This document shows, piece by piece, positions 46,066-58,820 of a stretch of DNA of 64,000 nucleotides. The translations under genes and the position numbers were made by a program. The notes beneath the pieces were generated by a model. That model saw only the letters and a program-made list of their open reading frames with translations, was not told where the DNA came from and ran no database searches. Each line of letters begins with the position of its first letter. The stretch's first letter is position 1. The stretch spans positions 2,548,077-2,612,076 of the forward strand of contig CABFPE010000006.1 of assembly GCA_900660155.1 (NCBI GenBank), read 5' to 3'. This DNA comes from Hofstenia miamia (Eukaryota > Xenacoelomorpha > Acoela > Hofsteniidae).

Positions 46066-47040
46066 TATGGAAATAGAAATGAATATCATTTTATGGAATG
46101 GAAATGTATGGAAATTATTTTAAAAAAGACGTTTTTAAAAATGTTCAAAACACCCGAAATATATTTAAATGTAAATAAATTTTTTAAGAACAATTACAAA
46201 GGCATTTAAAATAACCAAAATTAGTTTGATGTTGGATAACTAATTGCATCAACAGACTAGTAAATCTTAGTCAATTCTACTCTAGATACATTCATAAATA
46301 TGAAATTTGTCGCCCATGAATTCAGATATATTAATGACTGGATCGTTTGTGACATCTGCCATCTTTCGAAATTCCGGTTCCAACCCTTTATGTGGATATA
46401 TACATTTTTAAAACATTTAATGACAACTCATTAATAGAATTATCTAAAGAAAGTTTGTGATGCATGTAAATTTTCCGCATGAATGTAATCTTATATCATC
46501 GCCATGCATATATGGATTTAGATTATTTAATTTTAATTCGATTTTGAAGAAGACTGAAATTGAAGTAATTACTAGATATGAAATTGAAATAGACTTGGAG
46601 GAGGCAAGTATCTAAGTATTACAAAATTCTATTGTGTAACTTAGCAGTTTCAACCAAACCAATGATTGTAAGCGTCTGAAAAGAATTCTGATTTTTGTTC
46701 ACAATATAGTAAATTTGTTGAACCTCTACAGGAGTTCTACGGGACCACTCAGTCCCGTGTGATTTACTAGTCTCATTCCCATGGGCTTGGAACTAACATG
46801 AGCATGGGACCTAAAATAAATAACCTGGAGCAATGAACAAAATGTTATTCATAATTTTTCCAATTTCGATCAAAATAGTTTTGCTGTGGGATCAATAGGA
46901 AAAATTCATGGTATTTGAATGGATGCAAGTGCAATGGAACTAAATGGGATTGAAACCAGTAAAAATGGAAATGTTTCTAAAATAGTTGTAGAAACAAAAT
47001 GGAAATTGAAGACAATCTCATTTCCATTTGCAAGCCTGCC
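46066..47040 (+). repeat. Second copy of the 6.5-8.1 kb non-coding repeat
   Basis: Shorter, diverged and in opposite orientation to the copy inside the hAT element. The best-conserved block is 46926-47035. No hAT ends or 8-bp duplication were found around it, so it is truncated or only the shared core. Confidence 0.6.
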
Positions 47041-47428
47041 TGTTAATAAATCCAACCTAGACTAATTTTCAGAAAAAAAACACGTTATCAATATTTTAAA
47101 CAATATGAACATTTTTAATACATCACTGATTACTCCCATCAGAATTTATTGAGAAAAAATCCAAGGGTTAAATTTGGTTGTTCACATCAAATAACAGCAT
47201 AAAATACAATCAGCTCATATAGTTTTACTTAAATTTAATGAAAATTGCCATGGGCAAGATTACAATAGAATTAACTAGATAAAAACTTCTATAGATATAA
47301 TACGTATGCATCAAATCTTTGATTAATAAGCGGTGTACAGATTTTTGGAAAATATCTTCAACAGCATCTTCAAGGTGTTCGGATGTATGGTTCGAAATAA
47401 TAGCTGCGTTTTCAATCGATTTTCATAC
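47041..47428. other. AT-rich DNA; open frame continues at its right edge
   Basis: The first 85 bases after the donor at 47428 (minus strand) stay open after one TGA; see the exon at 47429-47560. Confidence 0.35.
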
Positions 47429-47560
47429 CAACTGCCAGTCCTTAACTTCAATCTGCAAAGAAGAACGATATAGAACGTCTTGATCCCACGACATTGAATT
47501 TTCAATATTCTCTATTTGAAGAATTGATTCGAAAATTGATAAAATATATCCGTTTCTTTC
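47429..47560 (-). CDS. Candidate exon, minus strand (phase 0-0)
   Basis: 132 bp between ATGCATACAG (AG at 47562-47561) and a very good donor (CAGTTG then GTATGA) encode 44 residues, starting ERNGYILSIFESILQIENIE and ending EVKDWQL. If the donor is not used, the same frame meets TGA one codon later (47425-47423) and then stays open for about 60 codons (KSIENAAIISNHTSEHLEDA ...). That may mean a longer exon with a premature stop, or a chance open stretch. Likely a host exon upstream of the gene ending at 28897; phase does not fit it directly. Confidence 0.4.
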
Positions 47561-47986
47561 CTGTATGCATAGGCGGAATGTCTTTATTATTACAAATATC
47601 ATCATATATCATTGATAAATGTCAAATTCGATTTGAGTTTGAATGCTATTGATCGTAACGTTTTCCTGAGTCTTGATGATGTCTCTCTATCTCAATTTCA
47701 GAATCAGTGTGTTGACAACAAATTGACTTCAGGGGAGATAAAGCCAGAGTACATCAGGATATTTTTTAGCACAAACTAGTTTGTATATGACCCCCTCCCC
47801 CCAACAATGTTTGTTCAAAAGGTAGTGTTACTGCAATTTATCTTCCAAGCGATTACTTAAATAACCAGTTTTTGATATACGATTTCAGGGATAACCTATT
47901 TTAGGCCATATAAGATCCTTACTAAAAAACTAATATGGATATAAGCAGTGAAAAAATACTAACAATCTAGAAATTTGCTGTAAATA

Positions 47987-48179
47987 CTAATCAAACATAA
48001 AAAATATGTTAATTAGAGAAAAAGGATGCATAAGCGAGGTTTGCAAAATTAGCAGACGATTTTCTAATATCCGAATAGCTAACAAAACATGTGCTTTCAA
48101 AGTGAATACTATTGAAAGATTGCTTGGTGTTATTTTATTATTCTTCGCAGATAAAAGACCGCAAATGATGTCCACTAAT
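47987..48179 (-). CDS. Candidate exon, minus strand
   Basis: The acceptor TTTATTGTAG (AG at 48181-48180) opens a frame reading LVDIICGLLSAKNNKITPSN to LENRLLILQTSLMHPF, helical in character. The donor is uncertain; the best is GATTA then GTATTT (near 47987), which would split the TAG there. The plus strand is also open (48006-48188), so strand and reality are unsure. Confidence 0.25.
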
Positions 48180-48189
48180 CTACAATAAA

Positions 48190-51100
48190 TTCTTTACTAA
48201 CGATAACTCAGAAATGGAGGGATTTTGGTACTCTGACCATGCCACTAATGCATGTGTTGTGGCCACATTTCAAACGCAAAAGGTAACGTGGGTTCAATTC
48301 TTGAAATTTTTTAAATGATATCTGTGACCTGCAGATGTAAATTAGACAAATTCAGTGCTAAGCTTCTACGATATCATATGCATACAAAATATATTTAAAT
48401 TTCATTTGGGAACTAAGAATTCGTTTTCTTGCATCCACAATACTGTTGTAGGAATTCAAAATCATCAAATTTTTAAGATCAGTATAATTGGGCTCACCGA
48501 TTTTTTCGGTGCGCGACACGTTTAAAGGCTACGAATTTTATTCCTAGAACTGCAATAACTCGAAAAAAAACTAATACTACAAAAAAATTGGTAGTTCAGT
48601 TGAAGACAATTTAATCATTTTGCTTTTTAGTAAATATCTGTCTATGGATAATTTAAAAAACAATTAAAATTGAAATGAATAATTAACGATTTAAAACGTC
48701 AACTGCTACAAAAACAATGCATTGAAATGAATTCCAACATAGTAATTGAAAATTTAAAAGTAGAACCGTGTGGAGAGAAAAGTCATTTTCAAACAGTAAT
48801 CAGATAGTTAACTAGCAATTCCATGGAGAATACAATTATCAAAGTAAAGATAGTCATCGCAGCGGTAAATCGTTCAACTTAGTCTAACACAGCCTTATAA
48901 ACAGCGTAGAGTTGCTAATTACGAGAGCAGACATGTAGTCAGCTGATCATAACGACCAATTGCCTCTTCCTAAATAATTATGGTCTCTCAATTCAAATCA
49001 TTTTCAAGTTCAAAGCTTAAAAATAACCTTTACATTTGAAAAAATTTTGCGACATGCATTGTGTTAGTTAAACCATAAGACATTGCACGTTGCAGTGACA
49101 GCTATTTTAAGTTGGCGAGGGCGTGCTTTTGACAGTTTTGAATCACACACTTCTGTGATTGATTTAGAAATACTAAAAATACCTAATGAGAATTGAGTAT
49201 TTCGGAATCAGAAAACTTGATTACTTCATTAGTTTTACTAATAAATGTGAAAGAAACTCAACAACGCAATGAAATCTTATGCTACATCAATGTAGGGAAT
49301 GGAAGACAATAAAAATAAATATAATGAAATAATAAAAATGAGATAAAATAAGTTAGTGTTTATAATTAGTGGTTTGAAAAAATAATTATATTTAAATATC
49401 AACAAAATACTTTATATAGTTCACTACGGAAAAGTATTCAAACATTCAACACTTAGAAGGTTTTTATATTATGGAAAGAATTATAAAAAAATTTTACAAC
49501 CAAAATCCATTTACATATTATATTATAAAATTTAAAGGCTCAACCTACCCAAAACGAAGTACCTTTGAAAACGTGTAGGCTCTTAAACTACAATTTAAAA
49601 CTTTCTAAATCTGGGCAGGTAAAATTCGCAAAATTTGGGATTGCGCAATAAAAGTTCAATAACGGTTGCGCAGTTCTACGTCAATCAATCAAATAGTTGC
49701 AAAATATGGAAATGGCCATTCAACCGTCAAGAGTCTGTCAGATGTGACAAAATGGGAAAAATTTCCATAACTTCAAGTATATATACATAGGCTGTTGATA
49801 CCTTGTTATTTGCAGTTCAATTCAATTGCATCTCTTATATAGTTAAAAACTATTAGTGTGTCCAAGAACAGCTTGAATAACAAGTCACTGAAACAAAAAA
49901 TTAAATAGGCTTACCTTAAGCCTTAAATAATGCATAGTAGAATCATAAAAAAATTAACATAAAACAATAACATTTTTGCATTTGAATGTTTTAAATAATT
50001 TAAATGTGATAGATAAAATAATAATTATATACAATAAACCGAAATAGGCGACATAACTTAAGAATGAAAAGGTTGTAATTGTCTTCATTTTCAACTGTTT
50101 AAGGCGCAGATATGTAATAAATAAACATATATATATANNNNNNNNNNNNNNNNNNNNNNNNNNNNNNNNNNNNNNNNNNNNNNNNNNNNNNNNNNNNNNN
50201 NNNNNNNNNNNNNNNNNNNNNNNNNNNNNNNNNNNNNNNNNNNNNNNNNNNNNNNNNNNNNNNNNNNNNNNNNNNNNNNNNNNNNNNNNNNNNNNNNNNN
50301 NNNNNNNNNNNNNNNNNNNNNNNNNNNNNNNNNNNNNNNNNNNNNNNNNNNNNNNNNNNNNNNNNNNNNNNNNNNNNNNNNNNNNNNNNNNNNNNNNNNN
50401 NNNNNNNNNNNNNNNNNNNNNNNNNNTATATATATATATAAGAGGGCGGAATTAATTGAAGAATTCTAATATTGCTGTATTTTGCTTACCATTTGTGCAT
50501 GAAAATGTTTTTCATTTTATCAATGAATTTTGATAGTAGGTAAAAAACTCAATTCAGTTTGTCATCAAGTACGTGTATGAACACAAATTAATAAGAAAAA
50601 ACATAACACTCATTTATAAAACACAAATGTAAAGGAAAACTAAATAGTGATGATCTATTGAAAATTAAGAAATAATCAAACAAGTCTACCCTTTCTAAAT
50701 TTCTGAAAGAAAAATGAGAATGCTAGATTTATCACACATGGTGAAAGTAATCGATCTAGGTGTTAAATCATTGCATCATTCACTTGATTCATCGAATTAG
50801 GGAACACTTGGCTAAATGATTGGTCAAATCGAAAACTGCAGACATTTTGTACCTAACAGATAAATATAATTCAATTACAAGTTAATTGAGACCATTTCTT
50901 ATTGTTTGCATTTATACTTCTATAGGTATGAAGACAGCCACAGGAAACTTCCCCTCAAACGATATTTATACAGTTAAAATAGAAATTTAAAAAACAATCG
51001 CCTATTCATTAAGTTGATTTATAGAAAACGGAAAATCATCATCCTATGATTATAAAAGCCTTATGATTTGTGAATCCCAGAGCTGCAGACTTGCCTAATT

Positions 51101-54100
51101 TGTGTGGGCACTAGAAATTACGTTTTGCAAATGTAATCATTGTCCCGGTTTTTGCTTAATCTTCAAAACTACCGTATTTTTCTAGTTAACAATATAAAAA
51201 GGCAAGTATATAGTCTGATGAAGAGATAAAGAACTTATAAAGAAAATACATGCAGCATCACATCAAAGATCAAACAATTTCAATACTGTTCAAATGGGAA
51301 AAGCTCCTCACCAACCCTTGCTTTAGTGACGATCTAACATGAAGAATGTCTCTCATTTTGGTCTGATGCAGGTTGAATTGAGAATATTTGGCGAGCTACA
51401 GAAGCCAGAAAGGAATAACTAAACCATACAATGCAACGGCACACTGATGATTGAATTTGGGGGCTCACGGTTCACAAAGGCTGACTTCCTGAAAGCAATT
51501 ATCTGTTAAATGTTAACCTATCAGCTGAATTGACAATAAATACAAACCAAATGTCTATATATTAAAAAAACACATGGAAAGTTTAAAACTCTGACATATT
51601 CAGAAAAATTTGCCACAAATTTCAGAAAGTTTTATTCTGAGTATTTAAAAGTAAGTATGTTTTTCTAGTCTTAACGGTAATGAAAAACCAGTTTCACAAG
51701 ATGCTTATTATGTGAAGTGCGGAAACTGAAATTGGGAAGAGCGTCGACAAGGTGACTAAAATACTAGAGGAGTGTTGTAAGAAATTATGTTATATTATGA
51801 GACAGTAGTTTAGAATTGAAATTTAGATGTTGTCTTTATCTCAATTAATTTAATTAGAACGTAGAAATTTATAATTTCTTGTGGTATTATATTCTTTTTC
51901 TGACAATAGCGAAATTCTGCTCTGCTATTCATACTACATCGCTTTTTTATGACGTAATTTTACAAAATAGCTGAAAAAGGAAATAATACTTAAGCAAACT
52001 TTTCAAAACATTAATTGGCATGACGAATGTATATGTATATCAGGGTTATACTGTTTTAAAACACTGTCCTAAAATGAGGAATACCTATGTTTAAAACATT
52101 TGGGAAAAACAGTATTGCTAATTATGTTAATGCTAAAATAACTAAAATGTTTACTCACTTTGTACATGGCGGATGTCCAAAAAGTTGGCAAACCAATAAA
52201 TTGTAAGGCAAAATTGAAATTATACCGGACTCTGTATGTTTATTGATTAGATTTCTATCTAGAGGTCGAAATGTTTCAAATCTTATTGTTTTGTTTTTAC
52301 GAGAAATTTGGAAAAAAACATAAAAACATAATAAACATGTATTTTTGGAAAAAATAGGTTTCTCAGTTTAATTTTCAAAAAAACGTTTTAAACAGCAACC
52401 CTGATGTACATAGTCAAAATTGAGTGTACATTTATTATTTATTATATTTATTAATTGAGGTGGTGAGCAGATAAATTCAAATAAGAATAGATTAGATTTC
52501 CTGTGTATTTTGTATAAAATATAAAGACAATGTGTAATTATTTCGCAAACATAATTAAATATGTCGATTACTTTTATGCAATGACATATTTGCATGGAAA
52601 GAAATTATAAATGCAGTTATGAGATAACATAACTTGTTCAATTAAACATCGATTAGCAAACATTAAATGAAGTAAATTCAAACATACACGAGTGGATCTT
52701 ACTTGTAGTACATTCATGCCTACTAATTAAATTCAAAGAAGTATTATTATTGTTTTTTCAATTAATATATTGAAAAAATTAGAAACATGGTACATTATTT
52801 TGGTTTTGAAATTTCAAAGTTTAACTGAGGTAAGCAAGCAACATTAGGCGCCAAACTTATGTCCAGAATGTATTCAATAACATCTTTCTAAACATCAAAA
52901 TAAAATCAATGTGATTAACATTATATTATGATATAGGAGCTGAAGTTTTAATTATTTTAAAGGGTAACTATACAATATTGAAACTTATAAACATTTTATA
53001 GCTTAAATGTTTATTAATTTATATGAATACTAATTCTATCAAAGCACTTTCATTTTTCATCGAAAAGTAAACGGAGTTTGTCATTTCAGCAAAACTGAAA
53101 GAAAGATGAATTTAACTTTGATCTAGACATTAACTGTCATTGATATGGTCGTTCACATATCTTTATTTAGTACGTGTGTAAAATTTTTTGCAATAAAGAA
53201 AAAGTCAGAAAATGACGATTATATAAAAAACTGTAAGGAGATTTTATGGGCATATGCCTTTTTAGCACGTATCGCAACTTGAACTACTGACTTGACTGCA
53301 TTGGTGACAATGTTTAGTTGTGTTTGTGCTGGTAGTTGATTGCCTGACAACAGCGCTCTCATCAATAATTATAAATGAATATACAAGCATTGCTTCCTTA
53401 ATGACTCCGGAATTGTGAAAATTCAGAATATAGAGATTTTGCACATAAGGCTTAGCCATTTCCTGTGTAAGTATTCTAATGTATATATATATATATATAT
53501 ATATAATCTTCAATTTAACATGGCAGTTCTCTTCTTGATTTATCAAGATGACGTTTTTCGTCACTTCATTTTCGTCATTATTTTATGATACTTGTAATAT
53601 CATTTGTGTCACATTCCGAATCCAATGCTAAGGCTCAAACATGTGATAAACCAAATAAATAGGCTTTATGCTTGGGGATATTACTAGTATAAATATCATA
53701 ACGCAATGTTACATTCGTACGTTAATGGAATATTTATCAATTCTTATTGGCCAATGAGAGAATCCCATGTCATTACAGAATATAATTAAATATTGAAAAT
53801 ATACATTGAAACAAATTATCAGTTTATTGCATTGTAAAAACGAAAAGTTAAAATGTTACGCCCATACCAATAAGGGTTAGAAAATTTGTTTAACCAATAA
53901 TCTTTTATGCTTAAAAAGAGTTATTTGTTCAAATAATTTTAAAATGCTCACTACCAATTCAAATACATAACACAGCGAATATGTGTAAATACATGGAATT
54001 AAAATACATGAAAAATTTTCTAGATGTAAAAGGGAAATGGTGAAAGCAATAGTTCATGAGTGAATTACGAGGTCTTGAACAATACTTAATAACGAATGTA

Positions 54101-54458
54101 ATCAATTTGTGGATGAAAAGGCCTTGAACAAAATTAATATAGCAGCTAATGTAAATTGAAACAAAGACGAAGATACAATAGTACAAAGAGCAGAAAGCGA
54201 AAGCCAGCAATTCTACTAATTGCTTTCATATAATTATTCCCTAGTATTGATACAACGAAATTTATTCGCATGGAAACTGAAATGTGTTCTTGGTTGAAAA
54301 CTCAGAATAACAATCATGATAAAGAAACAAAATTTGAAGAACGCACATGGAATTTTTGGTGTATTCGTGTTTCAGTCTATAGTACATTTACCCACAGTTT
54401 CATACCAGAGAACTATTCTTATAAAACCAGAAAAAAAGGTATCAGCAGGGATGTGCAC
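48190..54458. other. AT-rich DNA with an assembly gap, no supported gene
   Basis: Over 6 kb with only short frames. Gap 50138-50426 (289 Ns) lies inside a (TA)n tract. A GC-richer patch at 48212-48300 is open on both strands and ends with a tRNA B-box-like GGTTCAATTC. Isolated acceptor-like sites at about 50920 and 51370 precede very short frames. (TA)n also at 53479-53505. Confidence 0.4.
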
Positions 54459-55139
54459 CAGTGAATTGATCGCTTAATAAATTTTGGCTTATCGTCACTT
54501 TCGCCTTTTCAAACTTCACTTATCACCGGTTGCGCTTATATGTTTTCGCTTATAGCGCTAATGAAATTTGTGTTATTTCTTAGAATTCAATAGAACAGAA
54601 TAGAAGACTACCTATATAGGCCTACATTGTGAAAATAGTAAAAAAAAATACTGTTCTACACTCAAAATATGGTAAAAAACATATAATTGCAAAATGTACA
54701 AAAATTTATATTATGATGATTAATGAATTTATCATCAATATTTCAATTATATAGAAACTACAATGTGAAGTCTTGGATAGGTCTTTTCCCCGAAACGAAT
54801 CAACTAATCATGAGCATTCTCACTAATCAATCCAACTGTAACATACTCGATTCGATTCGTTTTTAAAATACTGATTATTTTGCGATTATGAGATAAAAAA
54901 TTCCTTAAAACTAGGAATACAGTGAACAAATGGAATCTTTCCTGCGACTCAACTATTTATTTTGCATTATGAAATGAATAACAGTCTAAATGCATTTGTC
55001 TTAATGATATTTGGCTTAACTCATTTGTTTTCTCACGCCTTCTGATTGTTCATTAAGCGGGACTTTTTAACCCTAGCTTATCGCCGCTTGCGCTTATCAC
55101 TTTTTTGCGCTGCTTCCGCTTGTCCTTGTCAATACACTG
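54459..55139. mobile_element. hAT MITE with CGCTTATC words, 681 bp
   Basis: Left end CAGTGAATTGATCGC; right end, on the minus strand, CAGTGTATTGACAAG. Flanks ATGTGCAC (54451-54458) and GCGTGCAC (55140-55147) agree at 6 of 8 bases. GCTTATC/GCGCTTAT words occur at least six times in 54470-54560 and again in 55075-55125, in the same orientation at both ends. No coding capacity. Confidence 0.8.
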
Positions 55140-55547
55140 GCGTGCACGCTTTAAGTTTTTATAAATGCATCCATTTTGAACAAATTACTTCGGTATTTTT
55201 ACAATCATAAAAAAAATACTATAATAATAGTTCAATTCATTTTTTGGAATTTGAAGTTTAAGTATGTTGACATGTGAAGATTTCATAGATTGTAAACAAA
55301 ATACAATTAAAACTTAAAGCTTAATAGAGATAGAGATGACGTGAGAAAGGGGCTTTCAATGTATAAACCAATGGGCCGATATTTCAGGGTGAAGCCCTAA
55401 ATAAAACGAGTAAAACCCAGATCAGATCCAAATCAAATTGCTTATGGTGGTCAAGCGCAGGCCCAAATATACGCATTTACAAAAAACTTAATGCAAAATG
55501 TAAGTGCCGAAGTTAGAATGGAAACGAATCAACGAAACCTTGTAGGA
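55140..55547. other. AT-rich DNA between two MITEs
   Basis: Nothing recognised. Confidence 0.45.
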
Positions 55548-55889
55548 TAGGGCTCTGGAAATATTCGAAATCGAATCCGAATCTATTTAGGATTCGAATT
55601 CAGATTTAATAATTCGAATCTTGGTACAGCGCATCTAGAAATTTCTGATAGGGGAGTGTACAAATTAGTTAGACAAAAATAATTTAGCAGGTAAATCTGA
55701 GTAAATGACATTTTTCACTTGAATTCTGCTATTGCACAATGACTTGCTAGGGGTTTCAATTAATAACAGATGTCTTTGCAAAAAAAATTATTACGTAAAC
55801 TAAAATATATGATATATTCGAATACGGATTCGCGAATCTTTTGCCTGAATAATCGGATTCATAATAAAAAATGGATTCGAATCCCCCTA
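55548..55889. mobile_element. hAT-like MITE with ATTCGAATCC words, 342 bp
   Basis: Left end TAGGGCTCTGG followed by ATTCGAAATCGAATCC; right end, on the minus strand, TAGGGGGATTCGAATCC. Flanks TTGTAGGA and TTGTGAGT agree at only 5 of 8 bases, so the duplication is doubtful. The palindromic word ATTCGAAT or its parts recurs near both ends. Confidence 0.6.
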
Positions 55890-57422
55890 TTGTGAGTGTG
55901 TGTATATTCATCCTTTCAGGAAAATAATGTCATATGTTTTTATAAGAGAAAAGAATAGAAATAATATATTCGTGGAGCAGAACTAAGCACATCATAAAAA
56001 CTAGAAAAGAACATTTTAAATTGCAAGTCATTTTACTAAATATTATTATAAATAATCCTTGAAAAGTAATTACGTAAAATTTTAATTGGCAATATTCCTT
56101 AGATATATGTTGTGCTTAGAGTACGAATTTGACAGCACTCTGTAGCCCACGCTATCTATCACACTGACGCTCTTTAGCCTGTGCTTTGATTAGGAATTAC
56201 ATCAGCTTTTTATAAAACCGACCAAGATCATCGTAAGGAGATATTAAACAACCCACGTTCAACTTAATCAAACAAGAAAGAAAATGATGTGCTTAATTCA
56301 AACAACTACACCTGAATTACTTTTCAAAAGAAAATCTCAAAGACAGATGCGAAGCGCCCCCAAACGATAATTTTTTTACTAACATGTGCGTGTATGTAAA
56401 CTTTGACAGATAAAACAATATTTTTACAAAATCCAATAAAATTAATCTCATTGAATGGGTCTATCTCAATTCTAGATCAGGAATTCTCAACATCGCTGAA
56501 CCAGAAATTCATAAATATATATTCAAAAAGGCATGTTATAAACAGTTATTAGAAAAATATTTTATAATCTTAGATTATTCGAGTAATGCCCTGGGTCACG
56601 GTCAAAGAGTGAGAATATGCAAGTAATCAAGATTGATCACTTTAATTAAAAGTGAATTCTTTTGTTTCAGGTATTATATCTGTAGTTATTTAACCACTAT
56701 TCCCCCTATATCCAGTGTTTCAGCTGAATAGCAGATTTTAATCTCAAAAATATAATAAATAATGATAATTATATTTTATAAAGATTTGCATAAAACATAT
56801 TGTGTAATATTAGGTGTCTTTAAAGGCTTTGGAGTAAAGTTTATTTATTAAATTTGTATATCACAGACTAAACAAGTAAAGACAATTCAATAAAACAAGC
56901 TTTCAATTAAAAGGCTCAATATTAATTATGGAAACCTAAGCTAATCTAAGCTAATAGTTTGGAAGGTAAAAGAGATTTCTATTATTAAGCTAAATCTCAA
57001 ATAAATAAAATCGTGAAAAAATATTTTTAAAATAAATGTAACCAACTTAATAAATCATTTCCAAATTATTAAATGATTCAATTTTACGTCATCAATTTAT
57101 TTACAATTATTGTTAATGACGTAAATATATTCTAATAACTTGTCTTTTGAACTAATTTAGAATTGAGGTCATAGTATTATTAAAATTTATTAGAAAAGCC
57201 TAGTGAAATTTCAATGAGTGCTAGAATCAATATACACAAAATGCTTTACAAATTACATGTACATAGTTTCTATTATCAGGTATACTTGTCAAACAACTCC
57301 AAATTTGAAATTCGTTTGTATACAAATAATGAATTTAAATCTCCGCTTCCTAACATTAGCAGGGCCTTTAAGTCACTTTAGTTCCAAATGCTTAATTTTT
57401 TTTTCTAGAAATAGGCCTGGAT
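55890..57422. other. AT-rich DNA, nothing recognised
   Basis: No supported gene or element. Confidence 0.45.
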
Positions 57423-58820
57423 TAGGGTAGTGCGAACAAGTACTCCAAGTAGGTAATATTTTTTACTCAACCCGACCCAACCCAAATAGAGCTTTAAAAT
57501 CTAGCCCAAAGTAACCCAACCCAACCTAAACCAAATATATAATTCGAATTCTCAACATAATTCCTTTGATATCTGTTAGCCTCATATTATCAAGTAATCA
57601 TTGGTGATGAATCCTGCAGAAATTACATCATCATATCCTCTCCTTCTCTTATGCATCTTACTAGCCTTACTGTCATGATTTACAGTTTTACTGATTTCCG
57701 TTTGTTCACACAAGTCAAAAGTATCTGAAAGGAAGCTTCATAATTTCAAACACTCAACAGTTGTGGTATATGCCACTGCAGACTAATGCCAAATTTATGG
57801 AATGTCTTCCACATAACGCCTGCCTCCAGAAGTTGTAAAAGCCTTTTACATTTCTTGCAGCTTTGCTATTGTCGGCCTTTTCAACTTCATCACCTTGATT
57901 TTTTTCATCGTAATCCACACACTTTTGTAAATATGGCAAAATGTATAATCAGTTTCAGCATTATAACTCCATTGTGATCGTGAAGACGATTGTCCTTTGC
58001 AACAATTTGTAATAAAATCTGTTAAAATCTCCCATCTATGTGTAAACGCAAAGAAAAGTTTTATCAAAGAAATATACAGAACAACACAACAGTCAACTGC
58101 TGTCTGTCCCACATGATTCAATGAATAGGGAAGCATATTGAATATATTCTGCTTTTCATTCTAATGTGAGCTGCATTTCTGAATATTTGTTGAGCAAGGT
58201 CTTAATTATCTCCTGCATAGTCTAATATCATTTTTTGTCAAAATGTCTGTTAGGTGTAATGTAAGCTCTTCATCGGCATAGTACATATATTTATGAAGCC
58301 CTCACACCATTCAAGAACATATTGCATTATCAGTGTAAGTTCGTCTGCATTAAGTTCGTCTGGAATTAAGTCTACAGATATTGAGCAGTAACGAACGGCG
58401 TTTACTTCATCAATAATGTACTAGATATTTACGAAGAATTCCTTGACTCGAGCATTGCTGGATGCGCTGAGATAAAAAGAGATCAATTCACTGTTAATTC
58501 ATTAGCTTTTGATCCAAAATTTTCGCTAGAGTGGCGAAAAGCAAGACCTTTTCTGAGATTAAAGTTATTGTTGAATTACATGTACCAGAATCATACAATA
58601 ATCTAGTTTCTAATGGTTGTGATTTCAACTGGGCATCAATTTGCTCAAGAAATATTCCTTCTTGAATGAAAGACGACAACAGCTGTGATATGTCGATTTC
58701 CAATTTAAATTTTAAGCTTCCCATAAATGAGAATTTTTTTGTCAGATAGATATTAAATACCATGCTTTGTAGCAAAGAAATCAGCATTTCAGTTCTGGCA
58801 TAGATCAGGGATTTTTTCAC
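57423..58820 (-). pseudogene. hAT transposase relic, DUF4371 type
   Basis: On the minus strand, about 58390-58240 reads RYCSISVDLIPDELNADELT, then LIMQYVLEW. This matches the first catalytic Asp region of hAT proteins with DUF4371 (YFSVSVDSTPD...DQLT...RYV). Next, 58136-57846 reads LNHVGQTAVDCCVVLYISL, FFAFTHRWEIL and SQWSYNAE, fitting the SLN--G-AA, fF-----RW and TRWS motifs. A frame at 58820-58494 may be its N-terminal part. Several frame changes. At 57423 the sequence TAGGGTAGTGCGA resembles the TAGGG-TGCGA ends of the MITE at 37298, with AACCC words inside (57465-57535), so this may be its 3' end. The other end was not found. Confidence 0.65.

Noticed and set aside
48212-48300. Possible tRNA-derived SINE (B-box-like GGTTCAATTC) or a small exon
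   Set aside because: No proper A box at the right distance and no second copy. The patch is open in several frames on both strands, so neither reading can be preferred.
51360-51510. Short exon-like frames on both strands
   Set aside because: Complementary strands are both open with plausible peptides of under 30 residues. Splice sites do not decide between them.
53262-53564. 100-codon minus-strand frame
   Set aside because: Half of it is translated (TA)n microsatellite, giving IYIYIY.
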